Source of the DNA: Prostheceraeus crozeri
Lineage: Eukaryota > Platyhelminthes > Polycladida > Euryleptidae
Direction: 5' to 3'
Length of the DNA stretch: 64,000 bases
NCBI GenBank assembly: GCA_907163375.1
Contig: CAJQUW010008924.1
Location: 310,001-374,000 of the forward strand
A model generated the notes under the pieces. That model ran no database searches and was not told where the DNA came from. It worked only from the letters and a program-made list of their open reading frames with translations. Made by a program: the position numbers and the translations under genes. Shown in pieces: positions 20,185-30,045 of this stretch (positions within the stretch are counted from its first letter, which is position 1; every line of letters begins with the position of its first letter).

Positions 20185-20620
20185 ACTCTAACATGGTTTT
20201 AACTTTATTTTATACTTTACCTATCTTGCAAATAGTGAAATACTTATGACTTCATTTTATATTTCACTTATCTTACAAACTGTACAAACAGTGAAATGAT
20301 TTTAACATTAATTCAAACTTAAAAATCATCAACATTATTTCTAACTTTACAAACGTCAACTTTATTTCTAACTTTGCAAACAGTGAAGTGATTCTGACTT
20401 CATTTACATTTCACCTATCTTACAAACAGTGATATGGTTATAACTTTACAATCATCAACTTAATTTCTAACTTTACAAACATCAACTTTATTTCTAGCTT
20501 TACAAACACTAACTTGGTTATGACTTCATTTTATATTTCGCCTATCTTACAAACAGTGATATGTAACTTTACAATCATCAACTTTATTTCTAACCCTACC
20601 CATCTTATAAAATGATCAAA
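20185..20620 (+). repeat. AT-rich tandem repeats between convergent genes (left arm)
   Basis: Units of the type ACTTTACAAACRTCAACTTTATTTCTA and CTTACAAACAGTGATATG alternate many times. They fill the gap between the 3' ends of the TBP-like gene and PolB, where termination and polyadenylation would occur. The right arm has about 111 bp more of this repeat. Confidence 0.8.
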
Positions 20621-20782
20621 ACTTTTACTTCTATCTATTGAGCGAGAATCCCATCTTTATGTCAAAATAAAAACGAGACAGTCTGTACATGATATGTTAT
20701 TGAATGAAAGACATTTCATCACAGTCACACATAGTTAATACTGATGGTAGCAGAAAACAAAGTTTTTATGACTCACGTCACC

Positions 20783-20860
20783 GGAGAAAACAAAGTCACT
20801 GATATGCAGGGAGAAAACAAAGTCACTCATGTGCAGGGAGAAAACAACGTCAGGAAAAAC
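20783..20860 (+). repeat. Three short GAGAAAACAAAGTCACT repeats (left arm)
   Basis: GGAGAAAACAAAGTCACT is repeated about three times with a roughly 35-bp spacing and a CAGG joint (GAGAAAACAACGTCAGG in the last copy). Mirrored at 23680-23755. Function unknown. Confidence 0.7.
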
Positions 20861-20999
20861 CAGTTGATATGTAAGTTATGATATGAAGTGATCAGGAGTT
20901 GGACGCATGTTACAAGGCACTCACTCACAACACCCCATAGAAAACGCCATGGAGCGAAAAAGCAAAACATCAACCACAATAGAGAGGAAGCATTCATCA

Positions 21000-22304
21000 T
21001 CAGACATCGCCGGACGGAGGAGGAGAAAGTTTCTGTCTCTTGGGTGGAGGTAGATGAGTGTCTGGATGGCCGTACGGTAATGAGTGATTAGGACTCATCC
21101 AGCTTCGCTTGTCTTCCCAAGCTGAGAGACCTCGTTTCCTAAACGTCGTTGTTCTGACTTGATGCGACTGTGATTTTAAAATGGTCATTTCTACTTTTTT
21201 AATTTTAAGAGAATCTAAGGCATCTTGATAGCCCCTATGTGTCATTTTTCTAACGATTGACTTCGAGATGCCTTTCGCCCGTTTTATAGAAAGCTCTGAG
21301 GATTTTAGCTTCATGGAGTACATCTTGGGGCGAAGCAAGATCATCTCCTCTATCTGTTTGCCGGCACACTCATCCTTGAAGCAGCCAAGCTTCGCTTTAT
21401 TTGAGGTAGAGTAAAGCGGATGGTCAGTGGGATAGTTGGAACTATCAAACTTGGGTGCTAAATATTTTAAAATGTCTTCCTGCTTGACTTGGCTCGTGGT
21501 TGTCAAAGCTAGGAAGAAGCTGTCTGTATCACCTCCTACTAATTCCACACGTTGGAGAAGTGGACATGTCTTAAAAGTGTGGTAAAATAACTTGTACATT
21601 TCTAACTTGGAGTGATCTAAGACAGCTTGACCGACATAAATGGGCTTACAAAGTTCTGCTTTAGATTTTAACATTTTAAAACCAGTGATGTCTGCGGAAA
21701 TGACATCATGGTGGCAAAACAACGGCGAGCGACATAACTTCATACTTGTTTCCGGATCAGTTGCGATGCGATAGTCCATGCGCTTTCTTACATCCTCCAT
21801 GCTTTTACCAAAGAGGGCATTATTCTTAAATTTAAAGAAGTCCTTTTCGAAAGGATTCTTGGATTCAGCCCGTTTCTTACTATCAAATTCTATATGCGGT
21901 TTTAGAAAGGGCTTCTGCCTAAGTTGGATAGCGCAATGTACTTTGTCAAGTTGCATCCCCATACCTAGATAGAATTTGAGGATAGAATAGTGCACGATGT
22001 ATTGCTGCTTGTTCAATTGGGTGAGCAACAACTTCCTAGTGGCTTTATATTTTAAGTCATTTTCCGCCTCATATTTCTTATTGTGTTCTTCCATAAAGGG
22101 AGAGAACATATCTGGACTGACTATGCCAGATTCGGGTGCGAGAGGAAAATCAACGGTCCTATTCTTAATACAGTCTTGATAGATAAGGTCGACTTCAAAT
22201 AAATAACCTATGTCGGCCTCATCTCCCAGTGCCATAATGTGTGCTGGATTGGAGAAGTGTTCAATGTCATGGGGCTCTACCCATTGGAAGTCAGACTGTG
22301 GCAC
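21000..22304 (-). pseudogene. PolB C-terminal half, left arm
   Basis: Protein-primed-type family B DNA polymerase as in Polintons. The frame opens at the palindrome junction (22304) in the segment following the DANNLYG motif and runs to a natural C-terminus. Visible are FFKFKNNALFGKSM (motif B-type Lys/Asn/Gly), GGDTDSFF (motif C, both catalytic Asp present), KLGCFKDECAG and RPKMYS, KRAKGISKSIVRK and a C-terminal KRQKL...SGDV. The exonuclease domain and motif A are missing because the element folds back on itself here, so it cannot encode an active polymerase. The end matches the PolB of the second Polinton (WEDKR, KRRK, GDV). Confidence 0.9.
22234..22299. other. Palindrome centre: 66-bp unique spacer
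   Basis: CCCAGTGCC ends the left arm at 22233 and GGCACTGGG begins the right arm at 22300. The 66 bp between belong to the left PolB frame (the segment ending in PQSDFQWVEP), so the left arm is the parental strand and the right arm a fold-back copy. Next to the junction the right arm has a small change (about 11 bp fewer near 22350) that alters the PolB start there. Confidence 0.85.
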
Positions 22305-22334
22305 TGGGAGATGAGGCCGACATAGGTTATTTAT

Positions 22335-23522
22335 TTGAAGTCGACCTCATCTATCCAGAATAGGACCGTTGATTTTCCTCTCGCACCCGAATCTGGCATA
22401 GTCAGTCCAGATATGTTCTCTCCCTTTATGGAAGAACACAATAAGAAATATGAGGCGGAAAATGACTTAAAATATAAAGCCACTAGGAAGTTGTTGCTCA
22501 CCCAATTGAACAAGCAGCAATACATCGTGCACTATTCTATCCTCAAATTCTATCTAGGTATGGGGATGCAACTTGACAAAGTACATTGCGCTATCCAACT
22601 TAGGCAGAAGCCCTTTCTAAAACCGCATATAGAATTTGATAGTAAGAAACGGGCTGAATCCAAGAATCCTTTCGAAAAGGACTTCTTTAAATTTAAGAAT
22701 AATGCCCTCTTTGGTAAAAGCATGGAGGATGTAAGAAAGCGCATGGACTATCGCATCGCAACTGATCCGGAAACAAGTATCAAGTTATGTCGCTCGCCGT
22801 TGTTTTGCCACCATGATGTCATTTCCGCAGACATCACTGGTTTTAAAATGTTAAAATCTAAAGCAGAACTTTGTAAGCCCATTTATGTCGGTCAAGCTGT
22901 CTTAGATCACTCCAAGTTAGAAATGTACAAGTTATTTTACCACACTTTTAAGACATGTCCACTTCTCCAACGTGTGGAATTAGTAGGAGGTGATACAGAC
23001 AGCTTCTTCCTAGCTTTGACAACCACGAGCCAAGTCAAGCAGGAAGACATTTTAAAATATTTAGCACCCAAGTTTGATAGTTCCAACTATCCCACTGACC
23101 ATCCGCTTTACTCTACCTCAAATAAAGCGAAGCTTGGCTGCTTCAAGGATGAGTGTGCCGGCAAACAGATAGAGGAGATGATCTTGCTTCGCCCCAAGAT
23201 GTACTCCATGAAGCTAAAATCCTCAGAGCTTTCTATAAAACGGGCGAAAGGCATCTCGAAGTCAATCGTTAGAAAAATGACACATAGGGGCTATCAAGAT
23301 GCCTTAGATTCTCTTAAAATTAAAAAAGTAGAAATGACCATTTTAAAATCACAGTCGCATCAAGTCAGAACAACGACGTTTAGGAAACGAGGTCTCTCAG
23401 CTTGGGAAGACAAGCGAAGCTGGATGAGTCCTAATCACTCATTACCGTACGGCCATCCAGACACTCATCTACCTCCACCCAAGAGACAGAAACTTTCTCC
23501 TCCTCCGTCCGGCGATGTCTGA
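22335..23522 (+). pseudogene. PolB C-terminal half, right arm
   Basis: Mirror copy of the minus-strand PolB fragment, 395 codons from ATG 22335. It lacks the residues derived from the spacer and has a small deletion near its start. Motif C (GGDTDSFF) and the C-terminus are intact; one Met to Ile change separates the two copies. It is truncated and cannot be an active polymerase. Confidence 0.9.
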
Positions 23523-23679
23523 TGATGAATGCTTCCTCTCTATTGTGGTTGATGTTTTGCTTTTTCGCTCCATGGCGTTTTCTATGGGGTGTTGTGAGTG
23601 AGTGCCTTGTAACATGCGTCCAACTCCTGATCACTTCATATCATAACTTACATATCAACTGGTTTTTCCTGACGTTGTT

Positions 23680-23755
23680 TTCTCCCTGCACATGAGTGAC
23701 TTTGTTTTCTCCCTGCATATCAGTGACTTTGTTTTCTCCGGTGACGTGAGTCATA
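23680..23755 (-). repeat. Three short GAGAAAACAAAGTCACT repeats (right arm)
   Basis: Reverse-complement copy of the 20783-20860 array (AGTGACTTTGTTTTCTCC repeated), with the same number of units. Confidence 0.7.
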
Positions 23756-23919
23756 AAAACTTTGTTTTCTGCTACCATCAGTATTAACTATGTGTGACTG
23801 TGATGAAATGTCTTTCATTCAATAACATATCATGTACAGACTGTCTCGTTTTTATTTTGACATAAAGATGGGATTCTCGCTCAATAGATAGAAGTAAAAG
23901 TTTTGATCATTTTATAAGA

Positions 23920-24450
23920 TGGGTAGGGTTAGAAATAAAGTTGATGATTGTAAAGTTACATATCACTGTTTGTAAGATAGGCGAAATATAAAATGAAGTC
24001 ATAACCAAGTTAGTGTTTGTAAAGCTAGAAATAAAGTTGATGTTTGTAAAGTTAGAAATTAAGTTGATGATTGTAAAGTTATAACCATATCACTGTTTGT
24101 AAGATAGGTGAAATGTAAATGAAGTCAGAATCACTTCACTGTTTGCAAAGTTAGAAATAAAGTTGACGTTTGTAAAGTTAGAAATAAAGTTATCACCATG
24201 TCGCTGTTTGTAAGATAGGTGAAATGTAAATGAAGTCAGAATCCGTTCACTGTTTGTAAAGTTAGAAATAAAGTTGACGTTTGTAAAGTTAGAAATAATG
24301 TTGATGATTTTTAAGTTTGAATTAATGTTAAAATCATTTCACTGTTTGTACAGTTTGTAAGATAAGTGAAATATAAAATGAAGTCATAAGTATTTCACTA
24401 TTTGCAAGATAGGTAAAGTATAAAATAAAGTCAAAACCATGTTAGAGTTT
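23920..24450 (-). repeat. AT-rich tandem repeats, right arm, longer version
   Basis: Reverse complement of the 20185-20620 array. About 111 extra bases around 24190-24300 repeat the GTTTGTAAAGTTAGAAATAA and GTAAGATAGGTGAAATG units once more. Since the arms were identical when formed, this is later gain here or loss on the left. Confidence 0.8.
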
Positions 24451-24800
24451 GTAAGTTGACATCCTCACCAACGCATGTAACATCATGACAATTTCTTCGG
24501 CTTAGGAAACATCAACCACTTTGCTGACTCATGTCTATAAATAGCTCTGACTCATGAAGGGGTAAAGCGCCAGTCATACGAATCTAATCAGTCTTGTTCA
24601 ACTTTTTCACCGACACGTGTGTGGGCGTGTCATTCAACATCGATGGCGCCTCACGTCAGACAGCATGACCTTTTCACCGACAAGTGTGTGGACATCCTTT
24701 CATGTCTATAAATAGCGCTGACTCATCATAAAGCGAAGAACCTTGTTGATGACCTTTTCACTGACAAATGTGTGAGCGATAGTTCATTGCGATGACTCAT

Positions 24801-25358
24801 TCAAAACACATCATGTGATTGACACGATTCTATTAACTGTGACTCATACAGATAACGCATTAGAGATTTAACAATGTCAGCTACTTTACTGATATCACGT
24901 AAACCAGTCATGATACAATGTCCGTTGTGAAACACTGCAATATGTACAGGATGCCACTTCCGAATCAGAGCAGCAGGAAAGAGTTCAGTTTCATAAAATA
25001 TACAATGTTTACTGGTTTTAATGTTGGCTAGATTCACTAACCTCTTCAATTGAACAGACACTACTATATTCTTCAATGTCAGGGGACTGAGGCGGAGATG
25101 AGGCATGAGTGTTCGCATTTTCTTGACGACTTCGTAACACATGGACTGCATCACGAAATGAGAAAGGTTTCCTAGGACTTGGATTTTGCCACAGCGAAAG
25201 ATTTGAAGATTTCGACCGTTGCTCATGCGAATGACCAACATTTGTGGACGACTGCGATGATAGACTGAATCGGGAAGATGGGTATGCAACTGTTCTAAAT
25301 CGATGTCTCTTCTGAGATTCATTTCGCGCATGGCGTTGATGATGCGGATGGGGAGCAT
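24801..25358 (-). CDS. TBP-like two-lobed protein (right arm)
   Basis: Same as the left-arm gene, with one Ser to Gly change in the second lobe. The stop codon TAA is CAA here, so the frame runs six codons further (185 residues in all). Conservation of an open frame in both arms is expected from recent duplication and is not evidence of selection. Confidence 0.65.
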   Translation of the reverse strand: MLPIRIINAMREMNLRRDIDLEQLHTHLPDSVYHRSRPQMLVIRMSNGRNLQIFRCGKIQVLGNLSHFVMQSMCYEVVKKMRTLMPHLRLSPLTLKNIVVSVQLKRLVNLANIKTSKHCIFYETELFPAALIRKWHPVHIAVFHNGHCIMTGLRDISKVADIVKSLMRYLYESQLIESCQSHDVF

Positions 25359-25647
25359 GACTCACAAATGACATGAGGGTTGAGTGAACTTCCCTTTTAT
25401 ACTTTTCCCATGAGGGTTTTGGAATCACAATGTAGCAGTGATCATTATGTAGAATTATCTCTTGAATGCGAATAAATACAATGCCGTCTCCTACGTTAAT
25501 GACACGACAAGACTTGGATAGGATAGCGCGATGCAACCTTCGCAGATGAAAGCGTTCTAGAGTTATCTGAAGTTGACGTTTCGTATCATGAAATGTAACA
25601 CACTGACTTTTCCATGATACATGGAGCCATGCTGATAATTTCCACAT
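25018..25647 (-). CDS. 209-codon ORF overlapping the TBP-like gene (right arm)
   Basis: Identical in protein to the 18986-19615 ORF, with the same 341-nt overlap in the other frame. See the left copy for the possible PC4-like reading of its N-terminal half. Confidence 0.45.
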   Translation of the reverse strand: MWKLSAWLHVSWKSQCVTFHDTKRQLQITLERFHLRRLHRAILSKSCRVINVGDGIVFIRIQEIILHNDHCYIVIPKPSWEKYKREVHSTLMSFVSHAPHPHHQRHARNESQKRHRFRTVAYPSSRFSLSSQSSTNVGHSHEQRSKSSNLSLWQNPSPRKPFSFRDAVHVLRSRQENANTHASSPPQSPDIEEYSSVCSIEEVSESSQH

Positions 25648-25998
25648 GATTACAACCTGAGTGATCCTGAGTGAGGAAGGGTATGCCTAAGAAAGAAGGA
25701 GAGAGAGTCATGTTCATGTGTGGCATGGTGAGTGTGCATTTGCTTTCTTGATACGGTGGCCGTTAGGCCGTGGTCTCATAAAGACCGATGGTGCGTTCTC
25801 AGTGTGTGGAGAGTGTTACTGTAGTTGATCATCATCAACATGGACATAATTTTTAAAGGTGATGGAGACAAGATAGGGATTCAACGTAAACAACCTTCCG
25901 TCCCTGCGCGGACCCATGTAGATGGTTTGAATTTTAATTTCGAAGGAGTAGAATCATTTTCCCAAAATGGGGAGTGGTTTGCAATTGAGTAAGTCGAA

Positions 25999-26412
25999 TT
26001 AGCTGCCCTCCTTTTCATGGATGATGAGACAGTGTCTATCCATATGCACATACATGTATCGTCTTTCCATGATGGGAACTTGTGGCCGCTTCCCATTGTG
26101 TCGAACAATTTCTTTGGGAATGGTGAGATTTTTTTTCAGTAATGTTTCAAGAGTATTGAATTGTAACCGTGTCCAATAGTCTAACGGCACACACATGGCC
26201 AGTCCATACTTTGTTGACATAACCTTTAGATAATCTATCCGATGACTTGGAGTTTTTATGGTCACGGCTTCTCCATGATGAGTTATCTTTTGATTGAAAG
26301 CATTTTTACCCGATGCTAAAGTAAGGGAGTTCAGTGTACCCAGTGCGAGAGCAGAGGAGTTGATGTCTTCGAGAAACTGCATGGTTAGCGCAAGGACGGA
26401 AATGATTGCCAT
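25999..26412 (-). CDS. 137-residue paralogue of the 242-residue protein (right arm)
   Basis: Copy of the 18221-18634 gene with Glu to Lys (LLKKNL) and Trp to Arg (GKRPQV) changes. The Trp to Arg change hits a residue with no counterpart in the larger paralogue, so its effect is unclear. Confidence 0.5.
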   Translation of the reverse strand: MAIISVLALTMQFLEDINSSALALGTLNSLTLASGKNAFNQKITHHGEAVTIKTPSHRIDYLKVMSTKYGLAMCVPLDYWTRLQFNTLETLLKKNLTIPKEIVRHNGKRPQVPIMERRYMYVHMDRHCLIIHEKEGS

Positions 26413-26711
26413 GATCTCAGTCGTCCGCTTTATAAGCAGACCTAGCTCCAATCACATACGTTTCCCTTTTCCCGTTTTCCCTGTCTTTGTTATGTGACAA
26501 AGAGTTATCGCACGTGAACTTTTGACTGCGTGGATGGAAACCTTTCCTTTTACAAAGTCGTTCTAGTCTTCACAAAGACTTGAGTGACACGCCCCTTTTC
26601 TCGAACAAAGACGCTTTCATTTATCTAACAAAGCGCAATGACTCATGTTGCTCTATACACCATTACAGAATACTCAGTGAAAAAAAATCTTTATTGCATC
26701 TACACAATGTG

Positions 26712-27017
26712 TCAACGATCAAACAAAGTCGTGGATGTAAACACACTCATTTGAATCATGATATATTGAACAACGTATGCATTTCCTTCCATCGTCTCTT
26801 CCATTTTCTCCATAATTTTCTCCGTATGTCGTGCATAAGATAGGTCACTAAGAGTAGTCCATTCTGAGCAATAGAATTCAAAACGAAGTGGCTTTTGCAA
26901 ATCTTTCAACTCTATATAAGCAATGAGTCTACCCTTCACATCTTCAGGTTGTAAACTCTCTATTAATCTTTTGAAGAGAGGAAGACTTTCAGTTGCTGCC
27001 ACTTTCATATCATTCAT
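26712..27017 (-). CDS. Short PolB-N-terminal-like paralogue (right arm)
   Basis: Identical protein to 17617-17922. In this arm the exonuclease-like gene is still present about 280 bp downstream on the plus coordinate (upstream in transcription), which shows the ancestral order: zinc-ribbon, exonuclease, this gene. Confidence 0.5.
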   Translation of the reverse strand: MNDMKVAATESLPLFKRLIESLQPEDVKGRLIAYIELKDLQKPLRFEFYCSEWTTLSDLSYARHTEKIMEKMEETMEGNAYVVQYIMIQMSVFTSTTLFDR

Positions 27018-27292
27018 CTCTACTTCAAATGTAAGTTTCCAAGCTTGTAAAAATCCATCGAATCATTGTTTATCAAGAGTCAAATGACACATGTGGTTAC
27101 TTAAGGTACGATGCGCCATCATAAACGCTGTAACTATAGATTTCACATTGCTTCAATGACTTCCAGTATGAGTAAAACAGAAATAAAAATCATGTTCCAC
27201 TGTAAGTTTATTCAACACCAGACAAAATTCACAAGTACAGAATACACTTAATAAAATGATCATCATTCATTCACAAGGATTAAAAATTTTTT

Positions 27293-27856
27293 TTACATAG
27301 ACCCATGCTGTTGACAATAATATAGATACAGGTCATAAACGTCATAGAGACTACAATGCCAGCGTGAAGAGAGTTTTGCAATGTAGGTAGCTTTATTTCT
27401 AGTATTACAATGGGATGGTGGTTTGTACAGGTGATGCCTCTCACCGAAACATATTGCCCTGTAAAAAATCATTTCATCTCTAAACTTCTTTTGATCACAA
27501 TGCATATGATAGTCTTGTCTTACACGATCTACCCAACATGGTAAATATAAATTATCAATGTGCAACTGAAGTGTTGTTGCTTCTCGTTCAGAATCATTTC
27601 CTAATATTTTAACAATATGAAAACCTGACAGCCACCGTTTGAAATCACTTATCAAATACGTTTCATTTACAAATCCAATAAGAATCAAAATAGAAGGATC
27701 AAGTCCATGCACATGACGTCGTGACTATTCGTCTTTGTGTGGAGGACAGTAGGCAAATCTATGATATACACTAACAACAGTTTGGTCACTTTCTCTCATT
27801 GCAATAGCACTCAATTCCTGCATGGGTGTTCCCTCACTGTCTATGAAGATGACAAC
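27293..27856 (-). pseudogene. DEDD exonuclease-like gene, right arm only
   Basis: The frame starts after a splice-acceptor-like TTTTTGATATTGTAG with VVIFIDSEGTPMQELSAIAM, the D-x-E motif of DnaQ-type 3'-5' exonucleases. It continues through HVHGLD and LISDFKRW, and ends with SSRWHCSLYDVYDLYLYY, where a His-x4-Asp fits the last DEDDh motif. One in-frame TAG at 27725-27727 splits it, so it is a pseudogene or reads through. No ATG precedes the first motif, so its start must be spliced or lost. Similar frames are common in invertebrate genomes as uncharacterised proteins. It could proofread or process ends in Polinton replication (inference). It is deleted in the left arm. Confidence 0.6.
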
Positions 27857-27878
27857 CTACAATATCAAAAAGACTTCA

Positions 27879-28058
27879 TTACAAAATAATACATTGAGCA
27901 GGAACTTTACAAGGATGTCTGTCCTTTACATAACAAAAGATACATACAACATTATGACAATGTTTTATTTGAACATAACGCGCAAGGCCGCGTTTTCCAC
28001 ATTCACTACATACTAACTGATTACAATACTTAAGATTTCTCTTTGGTGGTAGCACCAT
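27879..28058 (-). CDS. Short zinc-ribbon protein (right arm)
   Basis: Identical to 17086-17265. It ends 23 nt before the start of the exonuclease-like frame, supporting the idea that the two belong to one transcript. Confidence 0.5.
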   Translation of the reverse strand: MVLPPKRNLKYCNQLVCSECGKRGLARYVQIKHCHNVVCIFCYVKDRHPCKVPAQCIIL

Positions 28059-28758
28059 CTTTCTTTGATGTGCGACGACGTTTAGGTTTAGTGACAGGTT
28101 CTTGACACTCTTTGACACAAGAATCAATGACTTTCTCAATGTGATCAAGTCCTGTTAACTCAGGTTGATGATGAATTTGAGCAATGCGCAAATTGAGAGA
28201 AATCAAATTACCGTCAGATTGATGAGGTCGCACATAAACAGCAGGTACCTCAATATGAAAGGAATAAAAGCCTGCACCTAACGATGACAATTCTGTTTCA
28301 ACTGACTGTTCAACTGTCACTCCTGAAGTGACTTTGCAATACTTGCTTTGTAAAATATAGCAGCGAGTGCCGCGATACAATGGTTTATAATAAGAAGTTT
28401 TCTTTTCTGGCCACAACTGTAATAGTTCAGTAGGAATAAGAGCCTTTTGCCTCACAACGTCTTCTAAAATGTCAAGCTGCTGACGCAACCAATTATCAAT
28501 AGGAATACTCAGGTTTTGACCGCAACGATTTACTTGCGTATCCACTTTTGGTAAGTATACCACCGGCGTTTGAAGATAGAGTCGAACACCGTTGTAGCGC
28601 ACTTGTTGTTTGTAGGTAGGATAGCCGTGAATTACCTTTTCAATTTTCGGATTCCACAGCTCGATATGTTGAGGATTCAGTGATGCAGCAGTTGGAGTAG
28701 GATTCATGGCCATGGCAGTCTGTAACGAAAGAACACCACTAAGTACATTCATGATCAT
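28030..28758 (-). CDS. 242-residue Polinton protein (right arm)
   Basis: Identical in protein to 16386-17114, including the Lys/Arg-rich tail and the 29-nt overlap with the zinc-ribbon gene. Confidence 0.6.
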   Translation of the reverse strand: MIMNVLSGVLSLQTAMAMNPTPTAASLNPQHIELWNPKIEKVIHGYPTYKQQVRYNGVRLYLQTPVVYLPKVDTQVNRCGQNLSIPIDNWLRQQLDILEDVVRQKALIPTELLQLWPEKKTSYYKPLYRGTRCYILQSKYCKVTSGVTVEQSVETELSSLGAGFYSFHIEVPAVYVRPHQSDGNLISLNLRIAQIHHQPELTGLDHIEKVIDSCVKECQEPVTKPKRRRTSKKDGATTKEKS

Positions 28759-28836
28759 CAGAGAAAAGAAAATTGTTAGCTTAGCAGTGACATATGAGGT
28801 GGTTCTTAAGGGGACCTTTTGGAGCGTTCACAGGAT

Positions 28837-29067
28837 TTAAAGCTTATCACCAAAGTCTAAGTCTTCGTCATCGTCCAGTAAATTAAATGTCTTGGGCTTA
28901 GGACCCGAATTGCGTTTCAATTCCCTAAAAGACTTAAACGTAAAGCGTCTAGGTGGTGGAGGCGGTGGTGGCGATGGTTCAACAAAATAAGCTTGTACAA
29001 TCATCGGCCACACATTCTCCTGCGTCTCTCTTCTAAAATGCTGGTAAGGTTTAGGCCAGACAGTCAT
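28837..29067 (-). CDS. Small polyproline protein (right arm)
   Basis: Copy of 16077-16307 with one Asp to Gly change before the acidic tail. The matching TATA box is about 135 bp upstream near 29200. Confidence 0.5.
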   Translation of the reverse strand: MTVWPKPYQHFRRETQENVWPMIVQAYFVEPSPPPPPPPRRFTFKSFRELKRNSGPKPKTFNLLDDDEDLDFGDKL

Positions 29068-29343
29068 GACACTCACTTGTAAATTTGCAAACAGGATTGA
29101 TCAGACAAAGTTGAGAGGGGAGAATGGCTTCAGCAAGTCACACACACACTTTCCAAGTCAAGAGAATGAAATGAAGAGAAAATGAGGAGACGTCTGCTTT
29201 TATAGTCTCCCGCGAATCCACATTTGACACTATGTGAGCGAATCAGAGACCTCCGTTTCTCCCCTGACTTCGTTGCGGCAGGGAAAAAGGAGGCACGCGG
29301 ACGACTGACTCATGAATGCTTTTCCCAAATCTTGTAGTCAAAT

Positions 29344-29766
29344 CTAGTTTAGCACATTGAGTTGAATATGAATGTGTTTTATGCGACATAAGAGCAAGTT
29401 GGATCCATGCTCATGAAATGAATCTAGTCGAGATGCAATTTTCGCCATGTGTCGCTGATAGAAATCTTTGGGATCATGTATCGTCTCTGCAGAATAGGAC
29501 GCAAAATGAAACACTACACGTTCACCTGCATGTTCATCAGTCACTTTCTCAAATTCAATCTCTGCAGCTAATCGTCCTTTCACATCTTTATTCATCAAAC
29601 TGTCCATGAGTTGTTGGAAAACGAAGTAACCTTTAGCGATATCAAATTCTAAGTCTGCCTTTTCATGATGAAAGGAGATGATGTAGTCCCTAATCACACC
29701 ACGAAGACTTTGTCGATGAAAACGTAGTGAACAAAATTCATTCGTAAACTTTACTGCTTCTGTCAT
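29344..29766 (-). CDS. PolB-N-terminal-domain-like small protein (right arm)
   Basis: Identical in protein to 15378-15800. It is the gene nearest the right terminus, about 1.2 kb from the element end. Confidence 0.6.
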   Translation of the reverse strand: MTEAVKFTNEFCSLRFHRQSLRGVIRDYIISFHHEKADLEFDIAKGYFVFQQLMDSLMNKDVKGRLAAEIEFEKVTDEHAGERVVFHFASYSAETIHDPKDFYQRHMAKIASRLDSFHEHGSNLLLCRIKHIHIQLNVLN

Positions 29767-30045
29767 CTTTCTTCCTTTCACTTCGGAGACATAGCATGAA
29801 GGACATTCAGGTGTAACATGACACGCTGATGCCAAATCTGGTCTCTGTTTTTCCGTCCGAGGCTTGCTTCACCCACTAGAGAGATTTTCGTAAACATTCT
29901 AACTCTGTCGTTTTTTCGTCAATGTCCCAAATTTTCAATAACGTCTCACCTCTAAACGAAGGCAGATACGAACAAGCCATGTTTTCTACTGAATTTGTCT
30001 CACTCCAAGGTTTCAAATGAGCTATAGCACGACTTTCTACGATGT

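Larger units (their letters stand above)
9163..22233 (+). repeat. Left arm of the giant palindrome
   Basis: This arm contains the terminus, 319-bp subterminal repeats, a nested Sola-like element (10236-14801), then a gene block on the plus strand (15378-19814) and the C-terminal half of PolB on the minus strand. Compared with the right arm it lacks about 511 bp around 17325 (exonuclease gene) and about 111 bp of AT-rich tandem repeat, and has about one extra 319-bp subterminal unit. Confidence 0.9.

Noticed and set aside
21778-22179. Plus-strand ORFs over PolB (left) and their minus-strand twins (right)
   Set aside because: Antisense shadows of the PolB reading frame.
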